DNA from: an uncultured Verrucomicrobiae bacterium
Lineage (GTDB): Bacteria > Verrucomicrobiota > Verrucomicrobiia > Limisphaerales > AAA164-E04
NCBI GenBank assembly: GCA_943788245.1
Contig: CALSPN010000014.1
Span: 1 to 51,306, forward strand
DNA: 51,306 nt
Reading direction: 5' to 3'
Made by a program: the position numbers and the translations under genes. The number at the start of each line of letters is the position of its first letter. Position 1 is the stretch's first letter. This document shows positions 37,067-45,920 of the stretch, one piece after another. Below the pieces are notes generated by a model. That model ran no database searches, had not been told where the DNA came from, and was given only the letters and a program-made list of their open reading frames with translations.

Positions 37067-37628
37067 TTTTAAAATACGTAACAGAAAATGGGGATTTGGA
37101 TTGTTTCCTCTCCAGTTGCTTCCAGATCATCAGTGTTTCCTGAAAGAAAGTGCCAGACTAGAAGAAAATAGAGGCATTGAAAAGAGTGAATCTCGTTGAA
37201 TTTGCAGTTCGGGTATCACTTGTCGTATTCCAGGACAATTGCATGTATCGTGAATCCAGGAAACAGCCTTTGGGCGCATAAGTTGTTACATTCCAGAACC
37301 TGGCCCGATTTATTGAAACATACATTCTTCAGAAGGTTCCATTGGCCAAAGATTGTACATCAGCTGAAAAGCAAGTTGCCACAAGTTCAGGATGCCGGGA
37401 TGTGACTTTGTCGGCTGCAACTGGGTGTTTTCAATAGATTCAAGAACATGAATTGAGTTGGCTATACATGCGTTCCAGACGGGTCTCTCAGACATGCGCC
37501 CCGAGGTTTGATATATTTGAGCTGGATTCTTCATGAGGGGTAATACTAGCTTCGCATGTTGACAAAGTTCTCGTGGAAACTTTAATCGAGAAGGGCATTG
37601 AAACTTTACCTGAGGTTCCCGCAGTCGA
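37067..37628. other. Intergenic interval of about 560 bp between miaB and the sulfotransferase gene
   Basis: Frames on both strands here (37196-37405 plus, 37310-37804 minus) look random and lack ribosome-binding sites; the second overlaps the sulfotransferase gene. It must hold divergent promoters. One good candidate, for the sulfotransferase, is listed separately. I see no RNA gene. Confidence 0.5.
37559..37586 (+). promoter_or_regulatory. Sigma70-type promoter candidate for the sulfotransferase-epimerase operon
   Basis: A perfect -35 box TTGACA at 37559-37564 and a five-of-six -10 box TTTAAT at 37581-37586, separated by 16 nt. Transcription would start about 35 nt before ATG 37629. The best promoter match I noticed in the window. 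Confidence 0.55.
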
Positions 37629-38777
37629 ATGAAGAAAACGCAACAAACTGAAGCGCGCCGCAGGAAGTTAGCGACGCACCCTTTATGTGGCGCTGATTTA
37701 AAGACGCTTTTGCGCTTGTTCCTCTCCAATGGTGCGATTGAGCGGGAACGTTTTGTGGACTTGCTCATGATTGGATGTTCTGCTGCGGCCCGCATTCCAT
37801 TCAATACCCTTGAGCGACGTCTTTTCGATCGTCAGTTGAACAATGGGATGTCAGGGAAACCTCCCGTTTTCATTCTTGGTCACTGGAGAAGCGGAACGAC
37901 GCATCTTTACAATATCTTATCAAAATCCCCAAGGTTCGGATACCTCCCGCCAATCGCAACTGGCATTCCATGGAACATGCTTACTTTAGGGCGATGGCTT
38001 GAACCGTTGCTGCTCAAAACACTTCCCTCGGAACGATTCATTGATAATGTTCCAGTGATGCCTGATTCACCGCAGGAAGATGAGATTGCGCTTGCGAATA
38101 TGACCAAACCATCCTTTTACCATGGTTTGTATTTCCCCTCACGCTTTGATGAACATTTCAATCGAGGTGTTTATTTCAGGGGCTGTGCTCCTCTTGAAGT
38201 TGAAAACTGGAAGCAAACGTTCCAATATTTCATGCGTAAATTGTCAATCCTCCAGTCTGGGCGTCCCATCTTAGTCAAGAATCCGGTTTACACAGCCAGA
38301 GTTTCCTTGCTTCAGTCCATGTATCCTGAGGCAAAGTTTATTCACATCCATCGCAATCCATACCGCGTTTTTGAGTCCATGAAGAATTTCTACAGCAATC
38401 TTTTTCATGAACTGGCTTTTCAAAATTATGATCACCTTTCGATACCTGATATTGTTCTGGAACATTATCCCCATATCATGGATCGACTCATCTCTGATAC
38501 AGAACATATGAGATCTCATCAATTCATCGAGCTTGGCTACGATGAATTGGATCAGCGCCCCTTGTCTGTTCTTCGGGAAATCTATAAGGGGCTCGAACTT
38601 GGAGCATTCGAGGAAGATGAAGATATCTTCACTAAGTATCTTGATTCAGTTAAACAATATCAAAAGAACCCTTACTCCCATGACTCGGAAACTATTGAAA
38701 AAGTGAATCGGCATTGGGGTAAGTACGTGGATCACTGGGGGTATGAAGTTCCCGTCAAACAACAGGGAGCAACCTGA
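37629..38777 (+). CDS. Sulfotransferase family protein
   Basis: 382 residues. It contains the PAPS-binding 5'-phosphosulfate loop FILGHWRSGTTHLYNIL (near residue 85) and the 3'-phosphate region AKFIHIHRNPYRVFESMKNFY, with the serine-containing segment expected there. It belongs to the large Sulfotransfer_3-like group seen in bacteria, whose substrates include lipids and glycans. It should transfer sulfate from PAPS to a hydroxyl group; the acceptor is unknown. The stop TGA overlaps the next start by one base (TGATG), so the epimerase gene is coupled. A promoter is predicted just upstream. Confidence 0.88.
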   Translation: MKKTQQTEARRRKLATHPLCGADLKTLLRLFLSNGAIERERFVDLLMIGCSAAARIPFNTLERRLFDRQLNNGMSGKPPVFILGHWRSGTTHLYNILSKSPRFGYLPPIATGIPWNMLTLGRWLEPLLLKTLPSERFIDNVPVMPDSPQEDEIALANMTKPSFYHGLYFPSRFDEHFNRGVYFRGCAPLEVENWKQTFQYFMRKLSILQSGRPILVKNPVYTARVSLLQSMYPEAKFIHIHRNPYRVFESMKNFYSNLFHELAFQNYDHLSIPDIVLEHYPHIMDRLISDTEHMRSHQFIELGYDELDQRPLSVLREIYKGLELGAFEEDEDIFTKYLDSVKQYQKNPYSHDSETIEKVNRHWGKYVDHWGYEVPVKQQGAT

Positions 38778-39778
38778 TGAGTCACTTAACTCTGGTAACA
38801 GGAGGGGCAGGTTTCATCGGGAAACATGTGGTTGATCAATGCCTGTCGAGAGGGGATGCAGTGCGAGTGCTGGATATTCAGATCCCTGAAAAGAAAGTGA
38901 AAGAGGTTGAGTATATTGCAGGGGATATCACCAATCTCTCGGATGTTCAGCAAGCCATGAAAGGAGTGAACAAAGTCTTTCATCTGGCTGCCAAAGCGGG
39001 TCTCTGGTCACACCGGAATTCCGATTTCTACCGTGTGAATCAAATGGGAACACGATATGTTTTTCAGGAAGCTGAGTCAGCTGGAGTCGACCGTATTGTT
39101 CATTGTTCGACGGAATCCATTCTTAAAAGCTTCCGGCGGAAACCAGAATTCAACACTACCAATGAATCCGTAGAATTGACTCTTCAGGATATGCCCGGGC
39201 ACTACTGCCGTGCAAAGTTCCTCGCAGAACAAGAAGCCCTGACTGCAGCTGACAGAGGGGTTCCAGTCGTGATCGTGAATCCAACCGTTCCCATTGGTCC
39301 GGGTGACTCCACCCTTACACCGCCTTCAAGAATGCTGCTTGGTTATCTGAATGGACGGTACGGTGCTTTTCTCGAGACACATATGAATATGGTGGATGCC
39401 CGCGATGTGGCAGCCGGTCACCTTGCTGCCGACGAAAAAGGAGAACCAGGGCAGCGTTACATACTTGGAGGCACCAATCTGAAATTAAGCACACTCCTTG
39501 AGGAGCTTTCAAAAATCACTGGCCGTCTCATGCCCAGCAGGCAGGTGCCTTACTGGCTTGCATTGTGCTTCAGTTATTTCAGTGAAGGGCTCTCCAACAT
39601 GACAGGAAAGCCACCGGTCGCTCCCATCACTGGAGTTCGCCTCGCAGGTTCTCCCATGCTTTTTGACAATACACGCGCCATACAGGAGTTAGGTGTTCGA
39701 TTTCGACCTCTGACCGAGTCCTTGACCGATGAAATCGCCTGGTTTCACGAACAGGGTTACCTGAGTTGGAAACCTTGA
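38777..39778 (+). CDS. NAD-dependent epimerase/dehydratase, 3beta-HSD-like (extended SDR)
   Basis: 333 residues of extended SDR type. The Rossmann motif TGGAGFIG is at the N terminus. HLAAKAGLWS, the serine region HCSTESILKSF and YxxxK as YCRAK (GHYCRAKFLAEQEAL) follow, then IVNPTVPIGPGDSTLTP. The AALWS-like motif and YCRAK are typical of the 3-beta-hydroxysteroid dehydrogenase/HpnA-like group, which act on lipid or sugar substrates. Coupled to the sulfotransferase gene, so a shared lipid- or sterol-like substrate is possible; the exact reaction is unknown. Confidence 0.87.
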   Translation: MSHLTLVTGGAGFIGKHVVDQCLSRGDAVRVLDIQIPEKKVKEVEYIAGDITNLSDVQQAMKGVNKVFHLAAKAGLWSHRNSDFYRVNQMGTRYVFQEAESAGVDRIVHCSTESILKSFRRKPEFNTTNESVELTLQDMPGHYCRAKFLAEQEALTAADRGVPVVIVNPTVPIGPGDSTLTPPSRMLLGYLNGRYGAFLETHMNMVDARDVAAGHLAADEKGEPGQRYILGGTNLKLSTLLEELSKITGRLMPSRQVPYWLALCFSYFSEGLSNMTGKPPVAPITGVRLAGSPMLFDNTRAIQELGVRFRPLTESLTDEIAWFHEQGYLSWKP

Positions 39779-39795
39779 TATTACAAACAGTGCTC

Positions 39796-42084
39796 TCAGT
39801 CATTTTTGCAAATCTCATTTCCGAGTAAACAGGGCAATACGGCACATGTTGAAACGAGTGCTGCGGCAAACGCAAGTGCACACAAACCTCCAAATTGGCT
39901 GACTGGGGGGATTGAAGACCCGAGAAACACAGTAAATGTAAAAACAAGAATGAGACTGGTAAAGACGATGGGGCGTCCTTTCGCTTTCAGCGTAGCTATC
40001 AAAGCTTGATTTGCGGATTCTGCCATCATTTGTCTCGAACGCCAGTAGGATACGAAATGAACGGCATCGTCCACTGCAATACCCATGGCCATGGCTCCAA
40101 TCATGACAGTGAAGGTGTTAAAGGGAATATTCAGCCATCCAGCGCTTCCGATCACAAACACAACAGCCAACAAGTTAACCGCAACAGCCATGATTCCCAA
40201 TTTAAAGGATCGCCAGAGCAGGGTCAGGAGACTCAGGATAATACATGTGGTTGACAAAGCAGATCTGGCCATGCTTTGAACAATCTGCCGGTCGGATTGT
40301 ATCACCTTGTACAATCCTTCTTGAATATTGAGCTGACATCCGTCGGGCAGTTCGCGTTCCGCAATGTCCACAATCTCACTGATTAGATTCACATAGGCTT
40401 TACCAGGCATATCAGGTGTTCGAATAATGAGCCAGGATTTCTGGTAATCTGTATCACATAACGCTCGCATGAAGGGGTAGTTCTGCGTTTTTAAAACCAT
40501 GGCGAATGTTCCCAGAATCAAATCTGATTTTGGTAACTGAAAAGACCCAGGTGTATCCTGTTCCCATATTTGATTCATCATGGACAGCAGCTGTGCGTAT
40601 GAGTAAACAGCAGTTATCTCAGGTTTTTGCTCTGCTTGCTGCTGGAGTTTTTCAAGATAGTTCAATACCTGCCTTTGATGAATCCCATTTGGATTACCCG
40701 TATCGATTTCCATTTGGAAAATATTGGCCCCGCCGTAGACCTGGTCAAAATGTTCCAATCCTTGTCGAGTTCTTGTGTCCTTGTTTAAAAATGATTTGAT
40801 GCGAATATCTGCAGACAGATACCTGAGACCGAAGGCACTGATCAGGAAGCTGACCAAGGCTGCACTCAAAATCCAGCGTCGGTTTCCAAGCAGCCAATTC
40901 AAATACCTTTGAACAAACCTTTCATGTAAATTTTCTCGATGTCGTTTGAGCGAGCCTCGATCAGCTGAGTGAGGATAGAATACATTGAGAAAGGACATTC
41001 CTGGGCCAAAGGTGGTTAAGAAGATGAGAACCACACCGCCTGCCCCCAGCAAACCGATCTCCTGGATGAATGCAGATTTGCTGGCGCTGAGAGATCCCAT
41101 GCCAATGGCTGTGGTCAACATGGCCAGCGAAGCTGATTTGAAGATACGTTGAATACCATCTTTTACCGGATGGCCGGTGCGGTCTTCGTTGCTTTGCCTG
41201 CAGGCCGAAAGGCAATGTATCAACAGAGTCCATTGGATCGTCGCCCAAAAGGGAATGAGCAACCAGCCGCTCAAGGGGATACCAATATTCAGTAAGGATA
41301 GTAATGCAATACCGCAAAGGAGTGTGAATGCCGATTGTATAAAAAGGAAAACCAATAATCGGAAGGATCGTATGAAACCGATCAGCATGAGAGCGATGCC
41401 TGCTGAAAGAACCGGTATCATCCACCTGATATCCGATTTCAATGCCTCCCTGACTTCATTTTCAGCGAGGGGTAAACCCAGATAATGAAAACGGTAGCCT
41501 TTTATTACCCATGGGTTCAGGACCTCATCCAATTCTTCTGAAAGACTTGACTGACGTGTCTTTGTGATAGGAGTGCCGAAAGTCACATTGATCAAGGCCT
41601 CCATGCCATCACTTGAAACCATCACGTTTTTGATAAGCGGATTGCCCAGAGAAAAATCGGATAATTTCATCAAGGACACAACATCTAGATGGTTCGTTGC
41701 GGCGAGTGGAACCATATCAAAACTGAAGCCGGATCTCACGGGTTTGTAGGAGTGGGTGAGACTCTTGACATCAGACGCACCTTCCATTGTCAAAAGGGCT
41801 TCACTGACATCGTGAAGACTCATCAAGCCAGAAGGAGAAAAGATACCCTCAGGGCATCTGATACTGACGACAAGCACGTCCTGATTATTGATGATACCAC
41901 GCAGTTTTTCGAAAGTTTCCTGTTGGCCTTGATCTGTAGCCAGCAGTTTATCCGCTTGAGAGGAGAACTTGATCTTGGATGCCTGGAAGAGCAGGGGAAA
42001 GAGGCACAAAAGTGCAACGATTCCCAGTGGCTTTGGATATCTGAGAAAAGGGTTCATAACGGAAAAACTCATGCTCCTTGACAA
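39796..42084 (-). CDS. RND/MMPL-family exporter
   Basis: 762 residues with the two-fold RND plan. One membrane helix (GIVALLCLFPLLFQAS) precedes a periplasmic loop of about 190 residues, and five helices follow; the whole is then repeated from about residue 400 (WILSAALVSFLISAFGL, then a second loop and helices). The late segment AVNLLAVVFVIGSAGWLNIP and the GAMAMGIAVDDAVHFVSYWR motif are typical of MMPL and COG1033 exporters of lipids or hydrophobic compounds, such as HpnN. Aspartates in GIAVDDAVH are the usual proton-relay site. It converges on the epimerase gene with a 17-bp gap. Confidence 0.85.
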   Translation of the reverse strand: MSRSMSFSVMNPFLRYPKPLGIVALLCLFPLLFQASKIKFSSQADKLLATDQGQQETFEKLRGIINNQDVLVVSIRCPEGIFSPSGLMSLHDVSEALLTMEGASDVKSLTHSYKPVRSGFSFDMVPLAATNHLDVVSLMKLSDFSLGNPLIKNVMVSSDGMEALINVTFGTPITKTRQSSLSEELDEVLNPWVIKGYRFHYLGLPLAENEVREALKSDIRWMIPVLSAGIALMLIGFIRSFRLLVFLFIQSAFTLLCGIALLSLLNIGIPLSGWLLIPFWATIQWTLLIHCLSACRQSNEDRTGHPVKDGIQRIFKSASLAMLTTAIGMGSLSASKSAFIQEIGLLGAGGVVLIFLTTFGPGMSFLNVFYPHSADRGSLKRHRENLHERFVQRYLNWLLGNRRWILSAALVSFLISAFGLRYLSADIRIKSFLNKDTRTRQGLEHFDQVYGGANIFQMEIDTGNPNGIHQRQVLNYLEKLQQQAEQKPEITAVYSYAQLLSMMNQIWEQDTPGSFQLPKSDLILGTFAMVLKTQNYPFMRALCDTDYQKSWLIIRTPDMPGKAYVNLISEIVDIAERELPDGCQLNIQEGLYKVIQSDRQIVQSMARSALSTTCIILSLLTLLWRSFKLGIMAVAVNLLAVVFVIGSAGWLNIPFNTFTVMIGAMAMGIAVDDAVHFVSYWRSRQMMAESANQALIATLKAKGRPIVFTSLILVFTFTVFLGSSIPPVSQFGGLCALAFAAALVSTCAVLPCLLGNEICKND

Positions 42085-42122
42085 GGATGATACCTACGGG
42101 ACTTTAGCTGCCTCTGAACATA

Positions 42123-43133
42123 TTAATCCATTTTGCTTGATCTGCCTTTTGGCCACGGAAGGTCACCAGCAACTGAAGTTTTCATACTCCAAAGGTGTCC
42201 CCCAGCAGTAATGAACAAAGTCTTCAGCTCCTCCCCTCCAAAAGCGCAGTTGGTAACCTCATCATTTGGAATGGGGAGATGATCCAGAAGGATTCCGTTC
42301 TGCGTGAAAACAAACACTCCTCCTTCGTAAGGTAGTTTGGTTTCAAAGGGCAAGTTATCCGTATTCAAACCAGCCGCCACATAAATGCGCCCTGAAGCAT
42401 CCTGCACCATTCCGTCTGGCCCTCTTGAAGTCTTCCAGTCAAAGATAAGTTGCTGGCTTCTTAGATTGAGGGTTCCATCCGATTTCCGCTTGAATCGCCA
42501 CAACTTGTGAGCCCCGCCAACGGTATCATTGTTATTGTCAGCAACATAAAGATACTTTTGATCGGAGGAGACAAGCACGCCATTGGGACGATCAACTTCA
42601 TGCGTGATGACGCGTAACACAGTCCCGTCTTGACGGATGAGATACACCCCTTCGATTGGTGTCCCCTGATCGTCCAGCATTTCGATGTCGGATCGATCAC
42701 CGTACCTTGGGTCGGAAAAGTAAATGCTTCCATCTTCATCAACGGTGATATCATTGGGAGTATTGTAGCGGCTTCCCTGATAGTGTGAGCTTAGAACGGT
42801 GATCGAGCCGTCGTTTTCCAACCGAGTGACTTGTCTTTGTTTGGGTTCGCAAGCCAGTAATCGACCGCGATAGTCAAAAAGTAAGCCATTTGTCCCAGCT
42901 TTTTCGCGGAATACGTCGAGCTTGGCTTCTTTCGGGTCCCAGCGTTGCACATTGCCATCGCCGCTGAATAGCAGGCCTAATTCGGGGTGCCACGCAGGTC
43001 CTTCACCTGCACCGCTGGTAAGTATTTCCTGAGGTTTTGCGCCCTTTGTCCACACAGGTGGCGCTTCATTTTGAATCGTTGAACAACCTGTCAGTGCAAT
43101 GATTGGAGCCAGAGTCAATACAAGGGAATGCAT
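42123..43133 (-). CDS. SMP-30/gluconolactonase-like lactonase, lipoprotein
   Basis: The start is placed at ATG 43133 because it gives a lipoprotein signal with lipobox LTGCS (IIALTGCSTIQNEA); the frame is open to 43244. About 336 residues. SMP-30/LRE beta-propeller motifs are visible: GEGPAWHPELGLLFSGD, NGLLFDYRGRLLACEPKQRQVTR, NTPNDITVDEDGSIYFSDPRYGD, EVDRPNGVLVSSDQKYLYVADNN and GPDGMVQDASGRIYVAAG. The metal ligands Glu, Asn and Asp of this family are all in place. Such enzymes hydrolyse sugar lactones in the periplasm. Third gene of an operon with two aldolase-like genes. Confidence 0.87.
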   Translation of the reverse strand: MHSLVLTLAPIIALTGCSTIQNEAPPVWTKGAKPQEILTSGAGEGPAWHPELGLLFSGDGNVQRWDPKEAKLDVFREKAGTNGLLFDYRGRLLACEPKQRQVTRLENDGSITVLSSHYQGSRYNTPNDITVDEDGSIYFSDPRYGDRSDIEMLDDQGTPIEGVYLIRQDGTVLRVITHEVDRPNGVLVSSDQKYLYVADNNNDTVGGAHKLWRFKRKSDGTLNLRSQQLIFDWKTSRGPDGMVQDASGRIYVAAGLNTDNLPFETKLPYEGGVFVFTQNGILLDHLPIPNDEVTNCAFGGEELKTLFITAGGHLWSMKTSVAGDLPWPKGRSSKMD

Positions 43134-43262
43134 CAATTTTTGCAAGGTCAGGTGCTTGATGGCGTTCTTTCGAAACAATGACTCTGCATGAAGGATCAGT
43201 GGAAACATAAGCCAGATTCTAAACCTTAGGGCGAATGGCCGCAAGAGCGGGATCCATTGTCT

Positions 43263-44027
43263 TTACCACTCTCCCTGTCTTGAGAATTTATTGCGTGCCG
43301 CTTGGCTGAAACGCTGAGAGGCATTGTTTATATTATTCAGGATCTCCTCTTTTGATAAACCAGAGCAAGATCTGGCTGCTTCAATGACGGTATTGCATTC
43401 GTTGGTGTCCATGAATCGCGCGGCATCCAGTACTCGGCTTTCATCTTCTTTTGCGATTGCCAGAAATCCATGTTTATCCGCATGTACGAGTTGTCCCGGT
43501 TGTATCGTCTGACCGAAAACCTCCACCTCGGATCCCCAGGTGACAGGCCACGAATGAGCGTGTCCCACGCACATGCGCCTCGCCAGTGCCTTGAATCCGC
43601 TGTTAGTCATTTCATCCAAATCCCGGATTGCACCATCGGTGATCGTGCCTACGCATCCAAGAGCTTTGTGAATGTTTGCGTTGACCTCTCCCCAAAATGA
43701 TCCGATCACAGCTGGCTTGTCCAAGTCCTGCACAATGACGATTTTGGGGCCTGGTTGCGAACCGATATAATCTCGATATTCCTGCCATGCATCGGGTCTG
43801 GCCGCTGGATGATCCGCTTTTGACGGTTCGATCACTACTGTGATTGCGTAACCCACCATGGGTCCCATTGCCGGCATGTAATCTGTCGTATCCTCAAGAT
43901 TGAATCCGTCTTTGGATCTATCTTGGCGAGTGATCTGTTCCCATCCATTGTAAATGGTGGGGGTGTTCCACCGCTTGAGTTGGAGTATCTCTGAATGGCT
44001 GAGTAGGGGCTCTTTTGCGTCCTTCAT
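43263..44027 (-). CDS. RraA-like aldolase/dehydratase family protein
   Basis: 254 residues. It matches the RraA/4-hydroxy-4-methyl-2-oxoglutarate aldolase fold: PMVGYAITVVIEPSKADH, AVIGSFWGEVNANIHKALGCVGTITDGAIRD (with catalytic arginine and aspartate in GAIRD) and WPVTWGSEVEVFGQTIQPGQLVHADKHGFLAI. These proteins are class II, metal-dependent aldolases or decarboxylases acting on oxo-acids; RraA itself inhibits RNase E but has lost the catalytic residues. Here the residues are kept, so an enzyme is favoured. Fifteen bases separate it from the upstream aldolase gene. Confidence 0.86.
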   Translation of the reverse strand: MKDAKEPLLSHSEILQLKRWNTPTIYNGWEQITRQDRSKDGFNLEDTTDYMPAMGPMVGYAITVVIEPSKADHPAARPDAWQEYRDYIGSQPGPKIVIVQDLDKPAVIGSFWGEVNANIHKALGCVGTITDGAIRDLDEMTNSGFKALARRMCVGHAHSWPVTWGSEVEVFGQTIQPGQLVHADKHGFLAIAKEDESRVLDAARFMDTNECNTVIEAARSCSGLSKEEILNNINNASQRFSQAARNKFSRQGEW

Positions 44028-44042
44028 GATTTGAACTTTTTA

Positions 44043-44861
44043 CTATATGACTAAATCATCATGGGTGTCGTCTGTGGTAAGACTATCTCCCAGATCGTGT
44101 TTCATGGTGTTTAATTCCTGTTTCAGCGCACGGCTGAACAGATATAGATCGTTGCTGCGAATGATCAAGTTTTCACCGAACTTTGCCCACTTGGTGTGTA
44201 GATTGATGTCTTCGCAGAAATGGTTGCCAGCAATTAATCCTTTGGAACGTGCTGTTTGAATGATGGTCCTGATGGCTGTTTGAAATTCAGGATGATCATA
44301 TTGTTCAGGAATACCCAGACTGCATGACAAATCATGTGGCCCAATCAGAACTCCATCCAGGCCGGGCACTGAAAGAATGGCCTCCAGTTGATCCAAGGCT
44401 GGTTGGCTCTCGATATTAATCAAAAGAATATGCCTCTGATTTTTGGATTCCAAGTATTTCAGCAATGCTGGTTCAATGGCTGAATCTCCTCGGAGGAATG
44501 AATCAAGACGACGCCCTTTCAATGGGCGGAATTTAACGGCGCCAACTAAATCACGAACCTGTTCAGGACTTTCAATATATGGAGCTATCAAGCCAACCGC
44601 TCCTCCGTCCAGAACCTGACATGCCTGATATGGGTCCGGGCTGGGAATTCGGACAAGCGGAGGCATTCCGAGCGCGCTGTAAGTGCGGCACATCCATGAT
44701 AGCTGAGAGCGATCCAGGGCGATGTGTTCACTATCGATAAATACAAAATCCACCCCCGTTTTCTTTACCATGGGGGGCCAAAGTGGGGAAGCTGTCAAAA
44801 TGGCGGTTCCGTAGGCCCGCTTGTTTTGGTTCAAATATTGTTTCAATGCAATGCCGTCCAT
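44043..44861 (-). CDS. HpcH/HpaI-family aldolase
   Basis: 272 residues. Class II pyruvate-type aldolase with VDFVFIDSEHIALDRSQLSWM, MPPLVRIPSPDPYQACQVLDGGAVGLIAPYIESPEQVRDLV, LLINIESQPALDQLEAIL (with the metal-ligand glutamate in IESQPA) and GVLIGPHDLSCSLGIPEQYDHPEF (ligand aspartate). Members cleave 2-oxo-3-deoxy sugar acids or 4-hydroxy-2-oxo acids to pyruvate and an aldehyde. First gene of the operon aldolase-RraA-lactonase. Confidence 0.92.
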   Translation of the reverse strand: MDGIALKQYLNQNKRAYGTAILTASPLWPPMVKKTGVDFVFIDSEHIALDRSQLSWMCRTYSALGMPPLVRIPSPDPYQACQVLDGGAVGLIAPYIESPEQVRDLVGAVKFRPLKGRRLDSFLRGDSAIEPALLKYLESKNQRHILLINIESQPALDQLEAILSVPGLDGVLIGPHDLSCSLGIPEQYDHPEFQTAIRTIIQTARSKGLIAGNHFCEDINLHTKWAKFGENLIIRSNDLYLFSRALKQELNTMKHDLGDSLTTDDTHDDLVI

Positions 44862-45281
44862 AGTCAGAGGACATTATCATGCTTAATGGTGGGAGAACTG
44901 TCCATGAGTAAGTGACCAGTTCATGGATAACGTGATCACTCTACTTTTTACCTGCCAGTTGGTTCTTTCTATGCGAGTTAAAATTAAACACCATTCAATA
45001 TAGACTATGATTTCAGGAGAGTCAAAAAGGCGCAAAAAGCCAAAAGGGCACTCACGTCTATTTTGAAAGAGACAAAACGGCATTTATAGATTCCAATAAT
45101 AATTTGTAAGATACTATTAACCAACAAAAGAGAATTAAAATTTAAAAGGCATGAAAAGTGATAGATACAACAACGAACAGAGAGTTAAGGCAATGAGGAG
45201 ATCTTGCCGCGGTGAACCTCGCCTCATCAACGGCAGCATTCACCGAAAAGAAAAAATAAATAAACTGAAAGGAACAATCAT
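44862..45281. other. Divergent intergenic interval of 420 bp before hsp20
   Basis: It separates the minus-strand aldolase operon from hsp20. No convincing gene. Seen by eye are an inverted repeat TCCATGA/TCATGGA near 44903-44929 and the hsp20 leader repeats (45205-45245, separate entry). No CIRCE element (TTAGCACTC-N9-GAGTGCTAA) and no clear sigma32 promoter was found. Confidence 0.5.
45205..45245 (+). repeat. Two interlocking inverted repeats in the hsp20 leader
   Basis: TGCCG (45205-45209) pairs with CGGCA (45231-45235), and CGGTGAA (45210-45216) pairs with TTCACCG (45239-45245). The order 5'-A-B-A'-B'-3' is that of a pseudoknot, or of two mutually exclusive hairpins, because the first stem is followed at once by the second. 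It lies 37 nt before ATG 45282 and leaves the AAAGGA ribosome-binding site (45268-45273) free. Confidence 0.4.
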
Positions 45282-45746
45282 ATGAACGCAATCACTGTAT
45301 TTGATCAAAAATGGAATCCATTCAAAGAAATGGAGGATATGCAAAACCGACTGAATCATTACTTGGGAAACGGCTCATTGACGAGAAAGTCCGAGGAAGA
45401 GTCCGTAGATAATGAACTTTGGACTCCGCTAGTCGATGTTTCAGAGGATAATAAGGAGTATCTCATTAAAGTCGAGTTGCCCGAGGTCAATAAAAGCGAC
45501 ATCGCCGTAAGAGTGGAAAAGGGTGTTCTTTCGATCACTGGCGAGCGCAAGTTTCAAAAAGAGGAAAAGGGGAAAAAATATCATCGTGTCGAACGGTCAT
45601 ATGGTCATTTCACTCGGAACTTCACACTTCCAGAGGACGTCGATGCAGACAACGTGAAGGCGGATTTCAAAGCCGGAGTGTTGGAGCTGCGCCTCTGCAA
45701 GGCAGAAAAAGCTAAATCGAAGGAAATTGAAGTAAACATGGCGTAA
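45282..45746 (+). CDS. Hsp20/alpha-crystallin small heat-shock protein
   Basis: 154 residues. The alpha-crystallin domain (residues of about 48-150) shows [77 protein letters not shown] with the conserved A-x-x-x-x-G-V-L signature. It prevents aggregation of unfolded proteins without ATP. It has a strong ribosome-binding site (AAAGGA, 8 nt before ATG) and a good terminator after it. The ending lacks the usual I-x-I/V anchor in its textbook form (here IEVNMA). Confidence 0.95.
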   Translation: [154 protein letters not shown]

Positions 45747-45788
45747 AAGTGCCCCAGGTTATCTCATAGGGATATGGGAAGTCCCATG

Positions 45789-45820
45789 CCAGCCGGGAGA
45801 ATATTCTCTCGGCTGGTTTT
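45789..45820 (+). terminator. Rho-independent terminator after hsp20
   Basis: CCAGCCGGGAGA and TCTCTCGGCTGG form a nearly perfect 12-bp stem with a four-base loop, followed by TTTTC. It sits 43 bp after the hsp20 stop and before htrA. Confidence 0.88.
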
Positions 45821-45920
45821 CTTCATTGGGAGGAAATCAGGATTCAGGTCAACTTTTTGTTGCAGGTGGAAATAGGATGAGTCAATTTTACTTAACATCT
45901 AGCATCACATTTAGTGCATC

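Noticed and set aside
37310..37804. 164-residue minus-strand frame upstream of and overlapping the sulfotransferase gene
   Set aside because: No family resemblance and its right third is antisense to a clear gene.
45205..45273. RNA thermometer of ROSE type before hsp20
   Set aside because: The visible stems do not pair with the AAAGGA ribosome-binding site, which a ROSE element must do.
44862..45281. CIRCE or sigma32 control of hsp20
   Set aside because: No TTAGCACTC-N9-GAGTGCTAA element and no convincing sigma32 boxes were found.
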